Shown here: positions 38,379 to 46,702 of the stretch, one piece after another
How positions within the stretch are numbered: the stretch's first letter is position 1
Layout of the letters: the number at the start of each line of letters is the position of its first letter
From: Sphingopyxis jiangsuensis
GTDB taxonomy: Bacteria; Pseudomonadota; Alphaproteobacteria; Sphingomonadales; Sphingomonadaceae
Assembly: GCF_016734905.1 (NCBI RefSeq)
Contig: NZ_JAERPO010000002.1
Location: 701,524 to 765,523, forward strand
Direction: 5' to 3'
Length of the DNA stretch: 64,000 nucleotides
The notes under the pieces: generated by a model
Told to the model about the DNA's origin: nothing
Seen by the model: only the letters and a program-made list of their open reading frames with translations
Database searches by the model: none
Position numbers and translations under genes: made by a program

Positions 38379-39790
38379 CCGGCACGCGCATCGAAAGCGA
38401 CAGCATTGGCGAGATTGCCGTCCCCGCCGCCGCCTATTGGGGCGCGCAGACGCAGCGGTCGATCGAGAATTTCCCCTTCGGCGCGCGCGAGGCGATGCCG
38501 GTCGAGATCGTCCATGCGCTAGCGCTGGTCAAACAGGCGGCGGCGCGCGTCAACCGCCGCCACGGCCTTGCCGCCGAAAAGGCCGACGCGATCGAAACCG
38601 CCGCGGCCGAAATCGCCGAAGGCCGCCACGACGGCCAGTTCCCGCTCGTCATCTGGCAGACGGGAAGCGGCACCCAGTCGAACATGAACGCCAACGAGGT
38701 GATCGCGGGCCGCGCGAACGAGCTGCTCACGGGCACGCGCGGCGGCAAGTCGCCGGTCCACCCCAATGACGACGTCAACCGCAGCCAGTCGTCGAACGAC
38801 AGTTTTCCGACCGCGCTCCACATCGCCTGCTCGCTCGCTGCGACGCGGCGGCTGCTCCCCGCGCTCGCACGGCTGCGCGCGGCGGTCGAGGCCAAGGCCG
38901 AGGCATGGGCCGACATCGTCAAGATCGGCCGCACCCATTTGCAGGACGCGACCCCGCTGACGCTGGGGCAGGAATTTTCGGGCTATGCGAACCAGCTCTA
39001 TCGCGCCGGGCGGCGGATCGAGCCCGCGATCGCCAACGGCACCGACCGGCTCGCACAGGGCGGCACCGCTGTCGGCACCGGACTCAACGCACCCGTCGGC
39101 TTTGCCGAAGAATTTTGCGCGGCGCTGCGCGAGATCACCGGCCACCGCTTCATTCCGGCCGAGAATAGTTTCGAGGCGCTCGCGTCGAACGACCCGCTCG
39201 TCAACCTGTCGGGGACGCTCAACACGCTTGCGGTCGCGCTGACCAAGATCGCCAACGACATCCGCCTTTTGGGCTCCGGCCCGCGCGCGGGGCTCGGCGA
39301 GCTCGACCTTCCTGCGAACGAGCCGGGCAGCTCGATCATGCCGGGCAAGGTAAACCCGACGCAATGCGAGATGCTGACGATGGTCGCGGCGCAGGTCATC
39401 GGCAATCACCAGGCCGTCACCGTCGGCGGGATGCAGGGGCATCTCGAACTCAATGTCTTCAAGCCGCTGATCGGCGCCAATGTGCTGCGCTCGATCGACC
39501 TGCTCGCGACGGGCATGGAAAGCTTCGCCGAACGCTGTGTCGAGGGCATTGAGCCCAATCGCGCGCGCATCGCCGAACTGGTCGACCGCTCGCTGATGCT
39601 CGTCACCGCGCTCGCGCCCGAAATCGGCTATGACAAGGCCGCGAAGATCGCCAAGCACGCGCACGAGGAGGGAACGACGCTCAGGGAAGCGGCGCTCGCG
39701 CTCGGCTATGTCGATGCGGCGACCTTCGACCGAATCGTCGACCCGCGCGCGATGCTGGGGCCGGAACCCGATGCGCCCCCCGCGGATTGA
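38375..39790 (+). CDS. fumC: Class II fumarate hydratase (FumC)
   Basis: 471 residues of the fumarase/aspartase fold. Motifs [50 protein letters not shown] and the signature [15 protein letters not shown] are intact. Interconverts fumarate and malate in the TCA cycle; iron-free and oxygen-stable. GTG 38375 overlaps the preceding small membrane protein stop. [17 protein letters not shown] is a normal FumC N-terminus. Confidence 0.96.
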   Translation: MTGTRIESDSIGEIAVPAAAYWGAQTQRSIENFPFGAREAMPVEIVHALALVKQAAARVNRRHGLAAEKADAIETAAAEIAEGRHDGQFPLVIWQTGSGTQSNMNANEVIAGRANELLTGTRGGKSPVHPNDDVNRSQSSNDSFPTALHIACSLAATRRLLPALARLRAAVEAKAEAWADIVKIGRTHLQDATPLTLGQEFSGYANQLYRAGRRIEPAIANGTDRLAQGGTAVGTGLNAPVGFAEEFCAALREITGHRFIPAENSFEALASNDPLVNLSGTLNTLAVALTKIANDIRLLGSGPRAGLGELDLPANEPGSSIMPGKVNPTQCEMLTMVAAQVIGNHQAVTVGGMQGHLELNVFKPLIGANVLRSIDLLATGMESFAERCVEGIEPNRARIAELVDRSLMLVTALAPEIGYDKAAKIAKHAHEEGTTLREAALALGYVDAATFDRIVDPRAMLGPEPDAPPAD

Positions 39791-39811
39791 TAGGACAGAA
39801 GGAGGAACGAC

Positions 39812-40180
39812 ATGATCGGTCGGATCATAGGCGGACTGCTCGGACGGTCTATCGGGCGGCAGCACGGAAATCACCCCATCGCGGGCTCGATCATCGGCGC
39901 GGGTACGCTGATGGCGGCGCGGCGGCTGTTCCCGCAGCGCTACGCCCTGCTCGCAGCAACCGTCGCGGCGGGTTATCTGACGAAGAAATGGGCCGAGCGC
40001 GCCGAACAGCGCCGCGAGGCCGAGGCCGCGCACGCCGCCGACCCGTCGATCCGCCAGTCCGATGTCGTCGATACCTATGCCGGCACCGATCACATTCTTT
40101 CGGACGGCGAGCAGATCGGCGACGCGCTGCCGCCCGCCATCCCGATTGGCACAAACGGCAAGCGTCCCGCGATTCACTGA
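39812..40180 (+). CDS. Small glycine/alanine-rich membrane-associated protein (unknown)
   Basis: 122 residues. The first half is hydrophobic and glycine-rich (MIGRIIGGLLGRSIGR; IAGSIIGAGTLMAARRLFP; YALLAATVAAGYLTKKW). The second half is hydrophilic with Ala/Glu-rich helix, then PAIPIGTNGKRPAIH. No family recognised. It has a strong AAGGAGGA ribosome site seven bases before ATG 39812, which supports it as a real gene, and follows fumC by 21 bases. Confidence 0.7.
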   Translation: MIGRIIGGLLGRSIGRQHGNHPIAGSIIGAGTLMAARRLFPQRYALLAATVAAGYLTKKWAERAEQRREAEAAHAADPSIRQSDVVDTYAGTDHILSDGEQIGDALPPAIPIGTNGKRPAIH

Positions 40181-40187
40181 TCGGGCG

Positions 40188-40760
40188 TCAGCCGCCCGCC
40201 TGCCATTGCTTCACCGCCTCGACCGGCGCGACGAGCATCAGCACGTTGAGCGTCAGATTGTCGCGGATTGCCCACAATGTGAAAAGCTCGAACGCGAGTC
40301 CAATCGCCACCGTCGCCCACCAGCGCATCCGGCTGGCGGCAAGGAAACCGAGCGTCATGAACAGCGTATCGCTCAGCGAATTGAGGATCGAATCGCCCGA
40401 ATAGCCATAGGCCATCGTCACCTCGCGATAGCGGTCGATGATGACCGGCGAATTTTCCAGGATTTCCCACGCGCCCTCGACGGCGATCGCGACCGCGAGC
40501 GCCGCCCACAGCGGCGCGCGCGGCATCAGCAGGCGCGACAGGCCGAAAAAGATGAAGCCGTGGATGACGTGGCTGAAGCTGTACCAGTCCGAAATCTGCT
40601 GGCTGTTCTGGTTCGACTGGACGGTGCCGTGCCACAGGCTGACGGTGCCGCACGGGCAGATCGGCGGACGTCCCATCGCGAACAATATCGCGCCGAGAAG
40701 CACGACCAGCGCCCCCGCGACCAGCCATCCTCGCGTCGTCCTGTCCGCCACACCCGCCAT
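40188..40760 (-). CDS. DUF2585 (UPF0314) membrane protein
   Basis: 190 residues with about five hydrophobic helices. CPCGTVSLWHGTVQSNQNSQQISDWYSFSHVIHGFIFF and EGAWEILENSPVIIDRYREVTMAYGYSGDSILNSLSDTLFM are diagnostic of DUF2585, an alphaproteobacterial inner membrane family of unknown function. It is convergent with the gene to its left and divergent from gmk, 51 bases away. Confidence 0.86.
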   Translation of the reverse strand: MAGVADRTTRGWLVAGALVVLLGAILFAMGRPPICPCGTVSLWHGTVQSNQNSQQISDWYSFSHVIHGFIFFGLSRLLMPRAPLWAALAVAIAVEGAWEILENSPVIIDRYREVTMAYGYSGDSILNSLSDTLFMTLGFLAASRMRWWATVAIGLAFELFTLWAIRDNLTLNVLMLVAPVEAVKQWQAGG

Positions 40761-40811
40761 GCCCGCCCCCTTCGCGCTTGACCCGCGCCGTCACCCGCGC
40801 GAATAGCGCGC

Positions 40812-41474
40812 ATGGCTGAAAGCGTCCACCTCGACCGCCGCGGCGTGCTCTTCGTCCTTTCCTCGCCCTCGGGCGCGGGGAAGACCACCATTTCCAGGAA
40901 GATGCTCGCCGCCGATCCCGACATCGCATTGTCGATTTCCGCGACGACGCGCCCGCCGCGCCCGGGAGAGGTCGACGGCAAGGATTATCATTTCGTCGAT
41001 GTCGCCAGCTTCAAGAAAATGGCCGCCGACGGCGAGTTTCTCGAATGGGCGCATGTTTTCGGACACCGCTATGGCACGCCGCGCGCGCGCGTCGAGGAAT
41101 TGCTCGATGCGGGCAAGGATGTGCTCTTCGACATCGACTGGCAGGGCGCGCAGCAGCTTTACCAGGAAGCCGGCCCCGACGTCGTGCGCGTCTTCGTCCT
41201 GCCGCCGACGATGGAGGAGCTCGAACGGCGTCTTCGCGCGCGCAAGACCGACAGCGACGAGGTGATCGCGGCGCGCATGGCGCGCGCGGCGAACGAAATC
41301 AGCCACTGGGACGGCTATGACTATGTGCTGATCAACGACGATGTCGACGCCTGCTATGGCGAGGTTGCCGCGATCCTGCGCGCCGAGCGGCTCAAGCGCC
41401 GCCGCCAGATCGGCCTGATCGGCTTCGCGCGCGACCTGATCCGCTCGGTGCCCGACGCCGATACGACGATCTAG
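40812..41474 (+). CDS. gmk: Guanylate kinase (Gmk)
   Basis: 220 residues. P-loop SSPSGAGKTTISRKM, GMP-binding SISATTRPPRPGEVDGKDYHFVD and EFLEWAHVFGHRYGTPR, DIDWQGAQQL, and the lid region RARKTDSDEVIAARMARA are all present. Phosphorylates GMP to GDP with ATP. Ends two bases from the convergent thioesterase gene. Confidence 0.96.
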   Translation: MAESVHLDRRGVLFVLSSPSGAGKTTISRKMLAADPDIALSISATTRPPRPGEVDGKDYHFVDVASFKKMAADGEFLEWAHVFGHRYGTPRARVEELLDAGKDVLFDIDWQGAQQLYQEAGPDVVRVFVLPPTMEELERRLRARKTDSDEVIAARMARAANEISHWDGYDYVLINDDVDACYGEVAAILRAERLKRRRQIGLIGFARDLIRSVPDADTTI

Positions 41475-41476
41475 GG

Positions 41477-41914
41477 TCAGCCACCGAATTTCCACCGTTC
41501 GAGTTCGGCGCGGAAATCATCGCTGATCGGCTGCTTGCCGTCCTTCGACTGATAGACGATCGTCGAATCGCAGAGGCCGACGCAGCGCCCCGACTGCCAC
41601 GCCGCCGACAATATCGTCCACGAACGATTGCCGATCGTGCCGATCCCGCTCGCGACCTCGATCGGGTCGGGGAAATGCCCTTCGGCCAGATAGTTGATCT
41701 CGACGCGGGCGATCAGCCAGCGGTCGCCCGGCATGCGGCGCTGGCGCTCGACCAGATTATCGCGGTTGAAGCGCACGCGGCCATTCTCGAACAGGGCCGC
41801 CATCGCGACATTGTTGATATGGCCGAGCGGGTCGAGATCCTGGAAGCGTGTCTCGACGCTCGTCGAATAGGGATAGCTCGCAGGGTCGAGCCGCGCGGGG
41901 TCGAATTGGGGCAT
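41477..41914 (-). CDS. Hotdog-fold acyl-CoA thioesterase (4HBT family)
   Basis: 145 residues. The hotdog motif TRFQDLDPLGHINNVAMAALFENGRVRF carries the Asp/His-Asn catalytic region, and ARVEINYLAEGHF and SAAWQSGRCVGLCDSTIVY form the rest of the sheet. Likely hydrolyses acyl-CoA. Start at ATG 41914; the frame can be read to 42010, but that would overlap the SDR gene. It is the last of four leftward fatty-acyl genes, separated from the SDR by a strong hairpin. Confidence 0.84.
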   Translation of the reverse strand: MPQFDPARLDPASYPYSTSVETRFQDLDPLGHINNVAMAALFENGRVRFNRDNLVERQRRMPGDRWLIARVEINYLAEGHFPDPIEVASGIGTIGNRSWTILSAAWQSGRCVGLCDSTIVYQSKDGKQPISDDFRAELERWKFGG

Positions 41915-41926
41915 ATCGTTGCTGAT

Positions 41927-41963
41927 ACCGCCGCCCCGGCGAAAGGGAAGCCGGGGCGGCGGT
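41927..41963. other. Perfect 14-bp hairpin between SDR and thioesterase genes
   Basis: ACCGCCGCCCCGGC and its exact inverse enclose a 9-base loop. No U-run follows on the minus strand, so it is either a rho-independent-like pause, an mRNA stabiliser or a partial terminator between the two genes. Confidence 0.55.
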
Positions 41964-41969
41964 AACTCC

Positions 41970-42752
41970 TTAGCGCGGCGCCATGCGGATGCCGCCGTCG
42001 AGGCGGACATCCTCGCCGTTGAAATAGCCGTTCTCGATCATGCAGAGCGCGAGATTGGCATATTCGTCGGGGTTGCCGAGCCGCTTCGGGTTGAGCACAG
42101 ACGCGGCGAGGCCGTCGCGGACATTCTGCGGCGCACCCGCGAGCAGCGGCGTGTCGAAAATGCCGGGCAGGATCGTGTTGACGCGGATATTCTCATTATT
42201 GAGGTCGCGCGCGATCGGGAGCGTCATGCCGACGACGCCGCCCTTCGACGCCGAATAGGCCGCCTGGCCGATCTGGCCGTCCTCGGCCGCGACGCTCGCG
42301 GTGTTGACGATCGCGCCGCGCTCGCCGTCCGCCATCGGGTCGAGCGTCATCATCCCCGCCGCCGACTTGGCGATGCAGCGGAAGGTGCCGACAAGGTTGA
42401 TCTGGATGATCCAGTTGAAGGCATCGAGCGGGAAATGCTTGATGCTGCCGTCTTCCTTGCTGCGGCTCGCAGTCTTGATCGCATTGCCGGTGCCCGCGCA
42501 ATTGACGAGGATGCGCTCCTGCCCGATCGCCGCGCGCGCCTTTTCAAAGGCGGCATCGACCGATGCGTCGTCGGTGACGTTGCACTCGCAGAACACGCCG
42601 CCGAGTTCCTCGGCGATGGCCTTGCCCTTTTCTTCCTGCAGGTCGAAAATCGCGACCTTCACGCCCTTCGCCGCAAGCGCGCGCGCCGTCGCGGCGCCGA
42701 GGCCCGAAGCGCCGCCGGTGACGACGGCCGATACGCTGGAATCGAGTTTCAT
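41970..42752 (-). CDS. SDR-family 3-hydroxyacyl-CoA dehydrogenase-like protein
   Basis: 260 residues, classical short-chain dehydrogenase. Cofactor motif TGGASGLGAATA, NAG-type motif VNCAGTG, and the catalytic Ser/Tyr/Lys in NTASVAAEDGQIGQAAYSASK. KTASRSKEDGSIKHFPLDAFNWIIQINLVGTF resembles the type II (HSD17B10) 3-hydroxyacyl-CoA dehydrogenases. Given the acyl-CoA dehydrogenase and thiolase upstream, it probably oxidises a 3-hydroxyacyl-CoA in beta-oxidation or branched-chain degradation. Confidence 0.9.
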   Translation of the reverse strand: MKLDSSVSAVVTGGASGLGAATARALAAKGVKVAIFDLQEEKGKAIAEELGGVFCECNVTDDASVDAAFEKARAAIGQERILVNCAGTGNAIKTASRSKEDGSIKHFPLDAFNWIIQINLVGTFRCIAKSAAGMMTLDPMADGERGAIVNTASVAAEDGQIGQAAYSASKGGVVGMTLPIARDLNNENIRVNTILPGIFDTPLLAGAPQNVRDGLAASVLNPKRLGNPDEYANLALCMIENGYFNGEDVRLDGGIRMAPR

Positions 42753-42780
42753 TCTATTGTTCCTTCCCTGAATTAACTGC

Positions 42781-42864
42781 GTGTTCCGGCGAAAGCCGGA
42801 ACCCAGGGCTGGAACAGCCGACGCTTGCGTCAGGCCGCCCTGGGCTCCGGCTTCCGCCGGAGCA
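42781..42864. repeat. Intergenic palindromic repeat, family C copy 1
   Basis: GTTCCGGCGAAAGCCGGAAC at the left end and TCCGGCTTCCGCCGGAGCAC at the right form the outer inverted arms, with an inner CCAGGGCTGG/CCGCCCTGGG pair. Between the thiolase and SDR genes. Confidence 0.78.
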
Positions 42865-42872
42865 CAAGATCG

Positions 42873-44042
42873 TTACAGCCGCTCGACGATGGTCACATTG
42901 GCCTGACCGCCGCCTTCGCACATCGTTTGCAAGCCATATTTGCCACCGGTCGCTTCAAGCACGCCAAGCAAGGTTGCCATCAGCTTCGTGCCGCTCGCGC
43001 CGAGCGGGTGGCCGAGCGCGATCGCGCCGCCATGCTGGTTCAAACGAGCATGGTCGCCGCCAAGATATTTCATCCACGCAAGCGGCACCGGCGCGAACGC
43101 CTCGTTGACCTCATAGGCGTCGATGTCCTCAATCTTCATTCCCGCCTTCTTGAGCGCCTTTTCGGTCGCGAACAGCGGTTCTTCGAGCATGATGACGGGG
43201 TCGCCCGCGGTCACCGAAATATGGTGGATGCGCGCGCGCGGCGTCAGGCCGTGATCCTTGAGCGCCTGTTCGGACACGATCAGCGCGGCCGAGGCGCCGT
43301 CGCAGATCTGGCTCGACGACGCGGCGGTGATCGACCCGCCCTCCTGCAGCAGCTTGACCCCGGCAATGCCCTCGAGCGTCGCGTCGAAGCGGATGCCCTC
43401 GTCGACATCATGGACGAACTTGCCTTCGGGCGTTTCGACCTCGATCCCGACGATTTCCTTCTTGAAGCGCCCGGCCTCGGTCGCCGCCTTGGCGCGGCGA
43501 TGGCTTTCGAGCGCAAAGGCGTCGAGGTCGTCCTTGGTGAAGCCGTGCTTCTGGACGATCATCTCGGCGCCCATGAACTGGCTGAACATGATGCCGGGAT
43601 ATTTTTCCTCGAGCCGGGGCGATTTATAATTGCCCATGCCTTCCTTCATATAGAGCATCGCGGTCGAGCCCATCGGCACGCGCGTCATGCTTTCGATGCC
43701 GCTCGCGAGCACGATGTCCTGCGTTCCCGACATCACCGCCTGCGCCGCAAACATCATCGCCTGCTGCGACGACCCGCACTGGCGGTCGATGGTGACCGCG
43801 GGAATCGAATCGGGCAGCTTCGACGCGAGCACGGCGTTGCGGCCGACGTCCATCGTCTGCTCGCCGCCCTGCATCACGCAGCCGGTGATGACGTCGTCGA
43901 TGGCGCTCGCATCGAAGTCGTTGCGGTCGGCGATCGCGTCATAGACGGCGGCGCCGAGGTCGACGGGGTGGACGCCGGCGAGCTTGCCGCCGCGCTTGCC
44001 GCCGGCGGTGCGGACGGCGTCGACAATATAGGCTGTGGCCAT
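42873..44042 (-). CDS. Acetyl-CoA C-acetyltransferase (thiolase)
   Basis: 389 residues. Active-site cysteine in TIDRQCGSSQQAMMFA, NEAFAPVPLAW, the histidine in GGAIALGHPLGASG, and the second cysteine in QTMCEGGGQANVTIVERL. It catalyses thiolytic cleavage of 3-ketoacyl-CoA or its reverse. With the neighbouring acyl-CoA dehydrogenase and SDR it completes a beta-oxidation set lacking only an enoyl-CoA hydratase in this window. Confidence 0.93.
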   Translation of the reverse strand: MATAYIVDAVRTAGGKRGGKLAGVHPVDLGAAVYDAIADRNDFDASAIDDVITGCVMQGGEQTMDVGRNAVLASKLPDSIPAVTIDRQCGSSQQAMMFAAQAVMSGTQDIVLASGIESMTRVPMGSTAMLYMKEGMGNYKSPRLEEKYPGIMFSQFMGAEMIVQKHGFTKDDLDAFALESHRRAKAATEAGRFKKEIVGIEVETPEGKFVHDVDEGIRFDATLEGIAGVKLLQEGGSITAASSSQICDGASAALIVSEQALKDHGLTPRARIHHISVTAGDPVIMLEEPLFATEKALKKAGMKIEDIDAYEVNEAFAPVPLAWMKYLGGDHARLNQHGGAIALGHPLGASGTKLMATLLGVLEATGGKYGLQTMCEGGGQANVTIVERL

Positions 44043-44061
44043 GGGGGAGTTCCTTTCTGCA

Positions 44062-44194
44062 TCCGCCTCCCGCAGGCGGGAGGGGTTAGGGGTGGGCGCG
44101 GGCGGAGCGAGCTTCGGGGGGTGAAGAAACCCACCCCGCTGCGACTAGGGAGCAAGCTCCCAAGTCTCGCTGCCCCTTCCGCTTGCGGGAGGGG
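44062..44194. repeat. Intergenic palindromic repeat, family E copy 1 (minus orientation)
   Basis: Read on the minus strand it begins CCTCCCGCAAGCGG..., then GGCAGCGAGACTTGGGAGC and TAGTCGCAGCGGGGTGGG, ending in CCTCCCGCCTGCGGGAGG. The core is shared with 61455-61582, which lies in the other orientation. It fills the gap between acyl-CoA dehydrogenase and thiolase. Confidence 0.8.
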
Positions 44195-45349
44195 CTATAA
44201 TTTACGCCCGATCAATTCCTTCATGATCTCGTTCGTGCCGCCGAAGATGCGCGTCACGCGGGCGCCGCGCCACATGCGCGCGATCGGATATTCGTTCATA
44301 TAGCCCGCGCCGCCGTGGAGCTGGAGGCATTTGTCCATCACCTCCCACTGGAGGTCGGTGTGCCACAGCTTCGCCGCCGCGCCTTCTTCGGGGGTCAGTT
44401 CCTTCTTCAGGTGCCGCGCGAGCGCCCAGTCAAGGTGCGCCCAGCCGACCTGCAACTTGGCCTTGAGGTCGGCGAGCACGAAGCGCGTGTTCTGGAAATC
44501 GAGCAAGGGCTTGCCGAACACCATGCGGTCGCGCGCGAAACCGACCGTCTCGTCGAACGCCTTTTGCGTCGAGGCCATCGCCGAAACCGCGATCGACAGC
44601 CGCTCCTGCGGCAACTCGCTCATCAGATAGATGAAGCCCTTGCCCTCTTCGCCAAGGCAGTTGGTGATCGGGACGCGCACATCCTCGAAGAACAGCTCGG
44701 ACGTGTCGGCCTCGTCCATCCCGATCTTGTCGAGGTTGCGCCCGCGTTTGAAACCTTCGCGGTCGGCCTCGACGAGCACGATCGACATGCCCTTCCACGC
44801 CGGCTCGATCTCGGTGTCGGTCTTGACGCAAACGAGGATCAGGTCGGCGTTCTGGCCGTTGGTGATATAGGTTTTCGAGCCCGAAATGACATAATGGTTG
44901 CCATCCTTCTTCGCGGTCGTGCGCATCCCCTGAAGGTCGCTGCCGGTGCCCGGCTCGGTCATCGCGATGGCGGTGATGGTCTCGCCCGAGATCATCCGCG
45001 GCAGCCAGTGCTTCTTCTGCTCCTCGCTGCCATAACGGATGATATAATTGGCGACGATGTCCGACTGGAGCGAAAAGCCCGTCGCCGCGCCGCCATAATA
45101 GCTGCTTTCCTCGTCGACGATGGCATTATAGCCGAAATCGAGGCCGAGCCCGCCATATTCCTCGGGCACCGTCGGACAGAGCATGCCGAGTTCGCCCGCC
45201 TTGGGCCAGATCGACTTGGGAACGATGCCCTCTTCCTGCCATTTGGCGGCGTTCGGCGCGACCTCCTTCAGCAGGAACTGGCGCACCGTGGCGCGAAAGG
45301 CTTCATGATCGTCGGTATAGACCGAACGCGGCACATCATCGAGCGACAT
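44195..45349 (-). CDS. Acyl-CoA dehydrogenase (LCAD-like)
   Basis: 384 residues, FAD-dependent. ITAIAMTEPGTGSDLQGMRTTAKKDG is the flavin-binding signature, with LHGGAGYMNEYPIARMWRGARVTRIFGGTNEIMKELI at the C-terminus. The usual C-terminal catalytic Glu position reads Gly (IFGGT). As in long-chain and isovaleryl enzymes, the base is probably the Glu in SELPQERLSIA. ATG 45349 has AAAGGA upstream. A longer frame to 45511 crosses the promoter. First gene of the four-gene acyl set. Confidence 0.92.
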   Translation of the reverse strand: MSLDDVPRSVYTDDHEAFRATVRQFLLKEVAPNAAKWQEEGIVPKSIWPKAGELGMLCPTVPEEYGGLGLDFGYNAIVDEESSYYGGAATGFSLQSDIVANYIIRYGSEEQKKHWLPRMISGETITAIAMTEPGTGSDLQGMRTTAKKDGNHYVISGSKTYITNGQNADLILVCVKTDTEIEPAWKGMSIVLVEADREGFKRGRNLDKIGMDEADTSELFFEDVRVPITNCLGEEGKGFIYLMSELPQERLSIAVSAMASTQKAFDETVGFARDRMVFGKPLLDFQNTRFVLADLKAKLQVGWAHLDWALARHLKKELTPEEGAAAKLWHTDLQWEVMDKCLQLHGGAGYMNEYPIARMWRGARVTRIFGGTNEIMKELIGRKL

Positions 45350-45444
45350 CGCTATCCTTTCCCTGTCGGCGCCCGGTTCATCGACGCGACCGGCGCGCGC
45401 CCATCGCCCGCCTCGCGAGAGTCGGGCCTCGGCGTCAGTGGACC

Positions 45445-45466
45445 TTACGTTTACGTCCACGTCAAG
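45445..45466. promoter_or_regulatory. ACGT-rich operator-like box upstream of acyl-CoA dehydrogenase
   Basis: TTACGTTTACGTCCACGTCA contains three ACGT cores at even spacing and partial dyad symmetry. It lies 96 bases before the leftward acyl-CoA dehydrogenase and 114 before the rightward SMP-30 gene. It resembles the ACGT-type sites of LiuR-like MerR regulators of acyl-CoA catabolism, by memory only. Confidence 0.4.
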
Positions 45467-45579
45467 TATAAATGCCGTTACGGCGCGAAACTCCTTCGCC
45501 GATGGCGGCAAGCGTCGAATAGGTTTGCGGCGCGTCGTCGCTGCTGGGCATCGGCGCGGTGGCGCGCTAAGACCCGCAC

Positions 45580-46449
45580 ATGGTCGAACTTGTCCTCGAT
45601 GCCGGCGCGCTGCTCGGCGAATCGCCCCGCTGGAGCGCCGCCGAGGCGCGTCTTTATTGGGTCGACATCGACTCTTTTCGCATCCACCGCACCGATCCCG
45701 CCACCGGCACCGACGAGGTGATGCAGCTCGACCAGCCCGTCGGCTGCGTCGCGCTGCGCGCGGGCGGGGGTCTTGTCACGGCGATGCAGGATCATTGCGC
45801 GCTGATCGACGCATGGGGCGCGATGCCGCGCGCCTTCGGTCCCGACATCCTCGCCGACAAGTCCGAACAGCGCTTCAACGACGGCTGCGTCGACGCCGCG
45901 GGGCGGCTTTGGGTCGGCAGCCTGACGAGCGACAAGGCGAACCCGCAGGCGACGCTCTACCGCCTCGACCCCGACGGGACGCTGACGACGATTTTCGGCG
46001 GGTTGACGACGAGCAACGGCGCGGCCTTCAGTCCCGACGGCCGCATCTTTTACCACGCCGACACGCCGACGCACCGCATCGACGCCTGGGATCATGACCC
46101 CGAAACGGGCGCAGTCGGCGGCAAGCGAACCTTTCACCAGTTCGAACAGGGCAATGGCCGCCCCGACGGCGCCGCCGTCGATGCCGAGGGCTGCTACTGG
46201 TCGGCGCTGTGGGACGGCTGGCGCGTCGTCCGCCTGTCGCCCGCGGGCGAGCTGCTGCAGACCGTCGATCTGCCCGTCCAGCGCCCGACGATGATCGCCT
46301 TTGGCGGCGACGACCTGAGCACGGCCTTCGTCACCAGCGCGGGCAAGAACCTGACCGACGCCGAACGCGCTGCGCAGCCGCATGCCGGCGGCGTCTTTTC
46401 CTTCCGCGTCGATGTGCCGGGAATGCCGCAGCCGATGTTTGGCGGCTGA
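45580..46449 (+). CDS. SMP-30/gluconolactonase family protein
   Basis: 289 residues, six-bladed beta-propeller. The metal-binding glutamate is in LGESPRWSAAEARLYWVDI, asparagine in RFNDGCVDAAGRLWVGSL, and TSNGAAFSPDGRIFYHADT and RPDGAAVDAEGCYWSALW complete the signature. Hydrolyses sugar or other lactones; substrate unknown. Cytosolic, as no signal is seen. Divergent from the acyl-CoA dehydrogenase. Confidence 0.88.
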   Translation: MVELVLDAGALLGESPRWSAAEARLYWVDIDSFRIHRTDPATGTDEVMQLDQPVGCVALRAGGGLVTAMQDHCALIDAWGAMPRAFGPDILADKSEQRFNDGCVDAAGRLWVGSLTSDKANPQATLYRLDPDGTLTTIFGGLTTSNGAAFSPDGRIFYHADTPTHRIDAWDHDPETGAVGGKRTFHQFEQGNGRPDGAAVDAEGCYWSALWDGWRVVRLSPAGELLQTVDLPVQRPTMIAFGGDDLSTAFVTSAGKNLTDAERAAQPHAGGVFSFRVDVPGMPQPMFGG

Positions 46450-46702
46450 GCGACGCGCGCACCATTTGGCCGTTCGACGTAAGGAGGGACTGGGCCAGAC
46501 GAAGTCCCGCCTCAAAGGACTGGGCGCCGCGCCTGGCCTTCGAGTTGCCCTTTCGACAGGCTCAATGGCTCCTCAGGCAGAGCGGAGGATGCGGTGTTCA
46601 ACACCGTTGACACACCCATCTTGCACGCCGCTGTCATATGAGGTTAAGACGCCTCCCGATATGGTTTCGTCCGAAACCTGTTAAATTCCGGGAGAATGAT
46701 GA
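46450..46702. other. 253-base gap before the M3 peptidase
   Basis: No gene seen. It includes CCCTTTCGACAGGCTCA near 46550, the half of a palindromic repeat common in proteobacteria, without an obvious partner arm. Less GC-rich sequence from about 46610 (GTTGACACACCC..., TTAAATTCCGGGAGA) probably holds the peptidase promoter and ribosome site. Confidence 0.5.
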
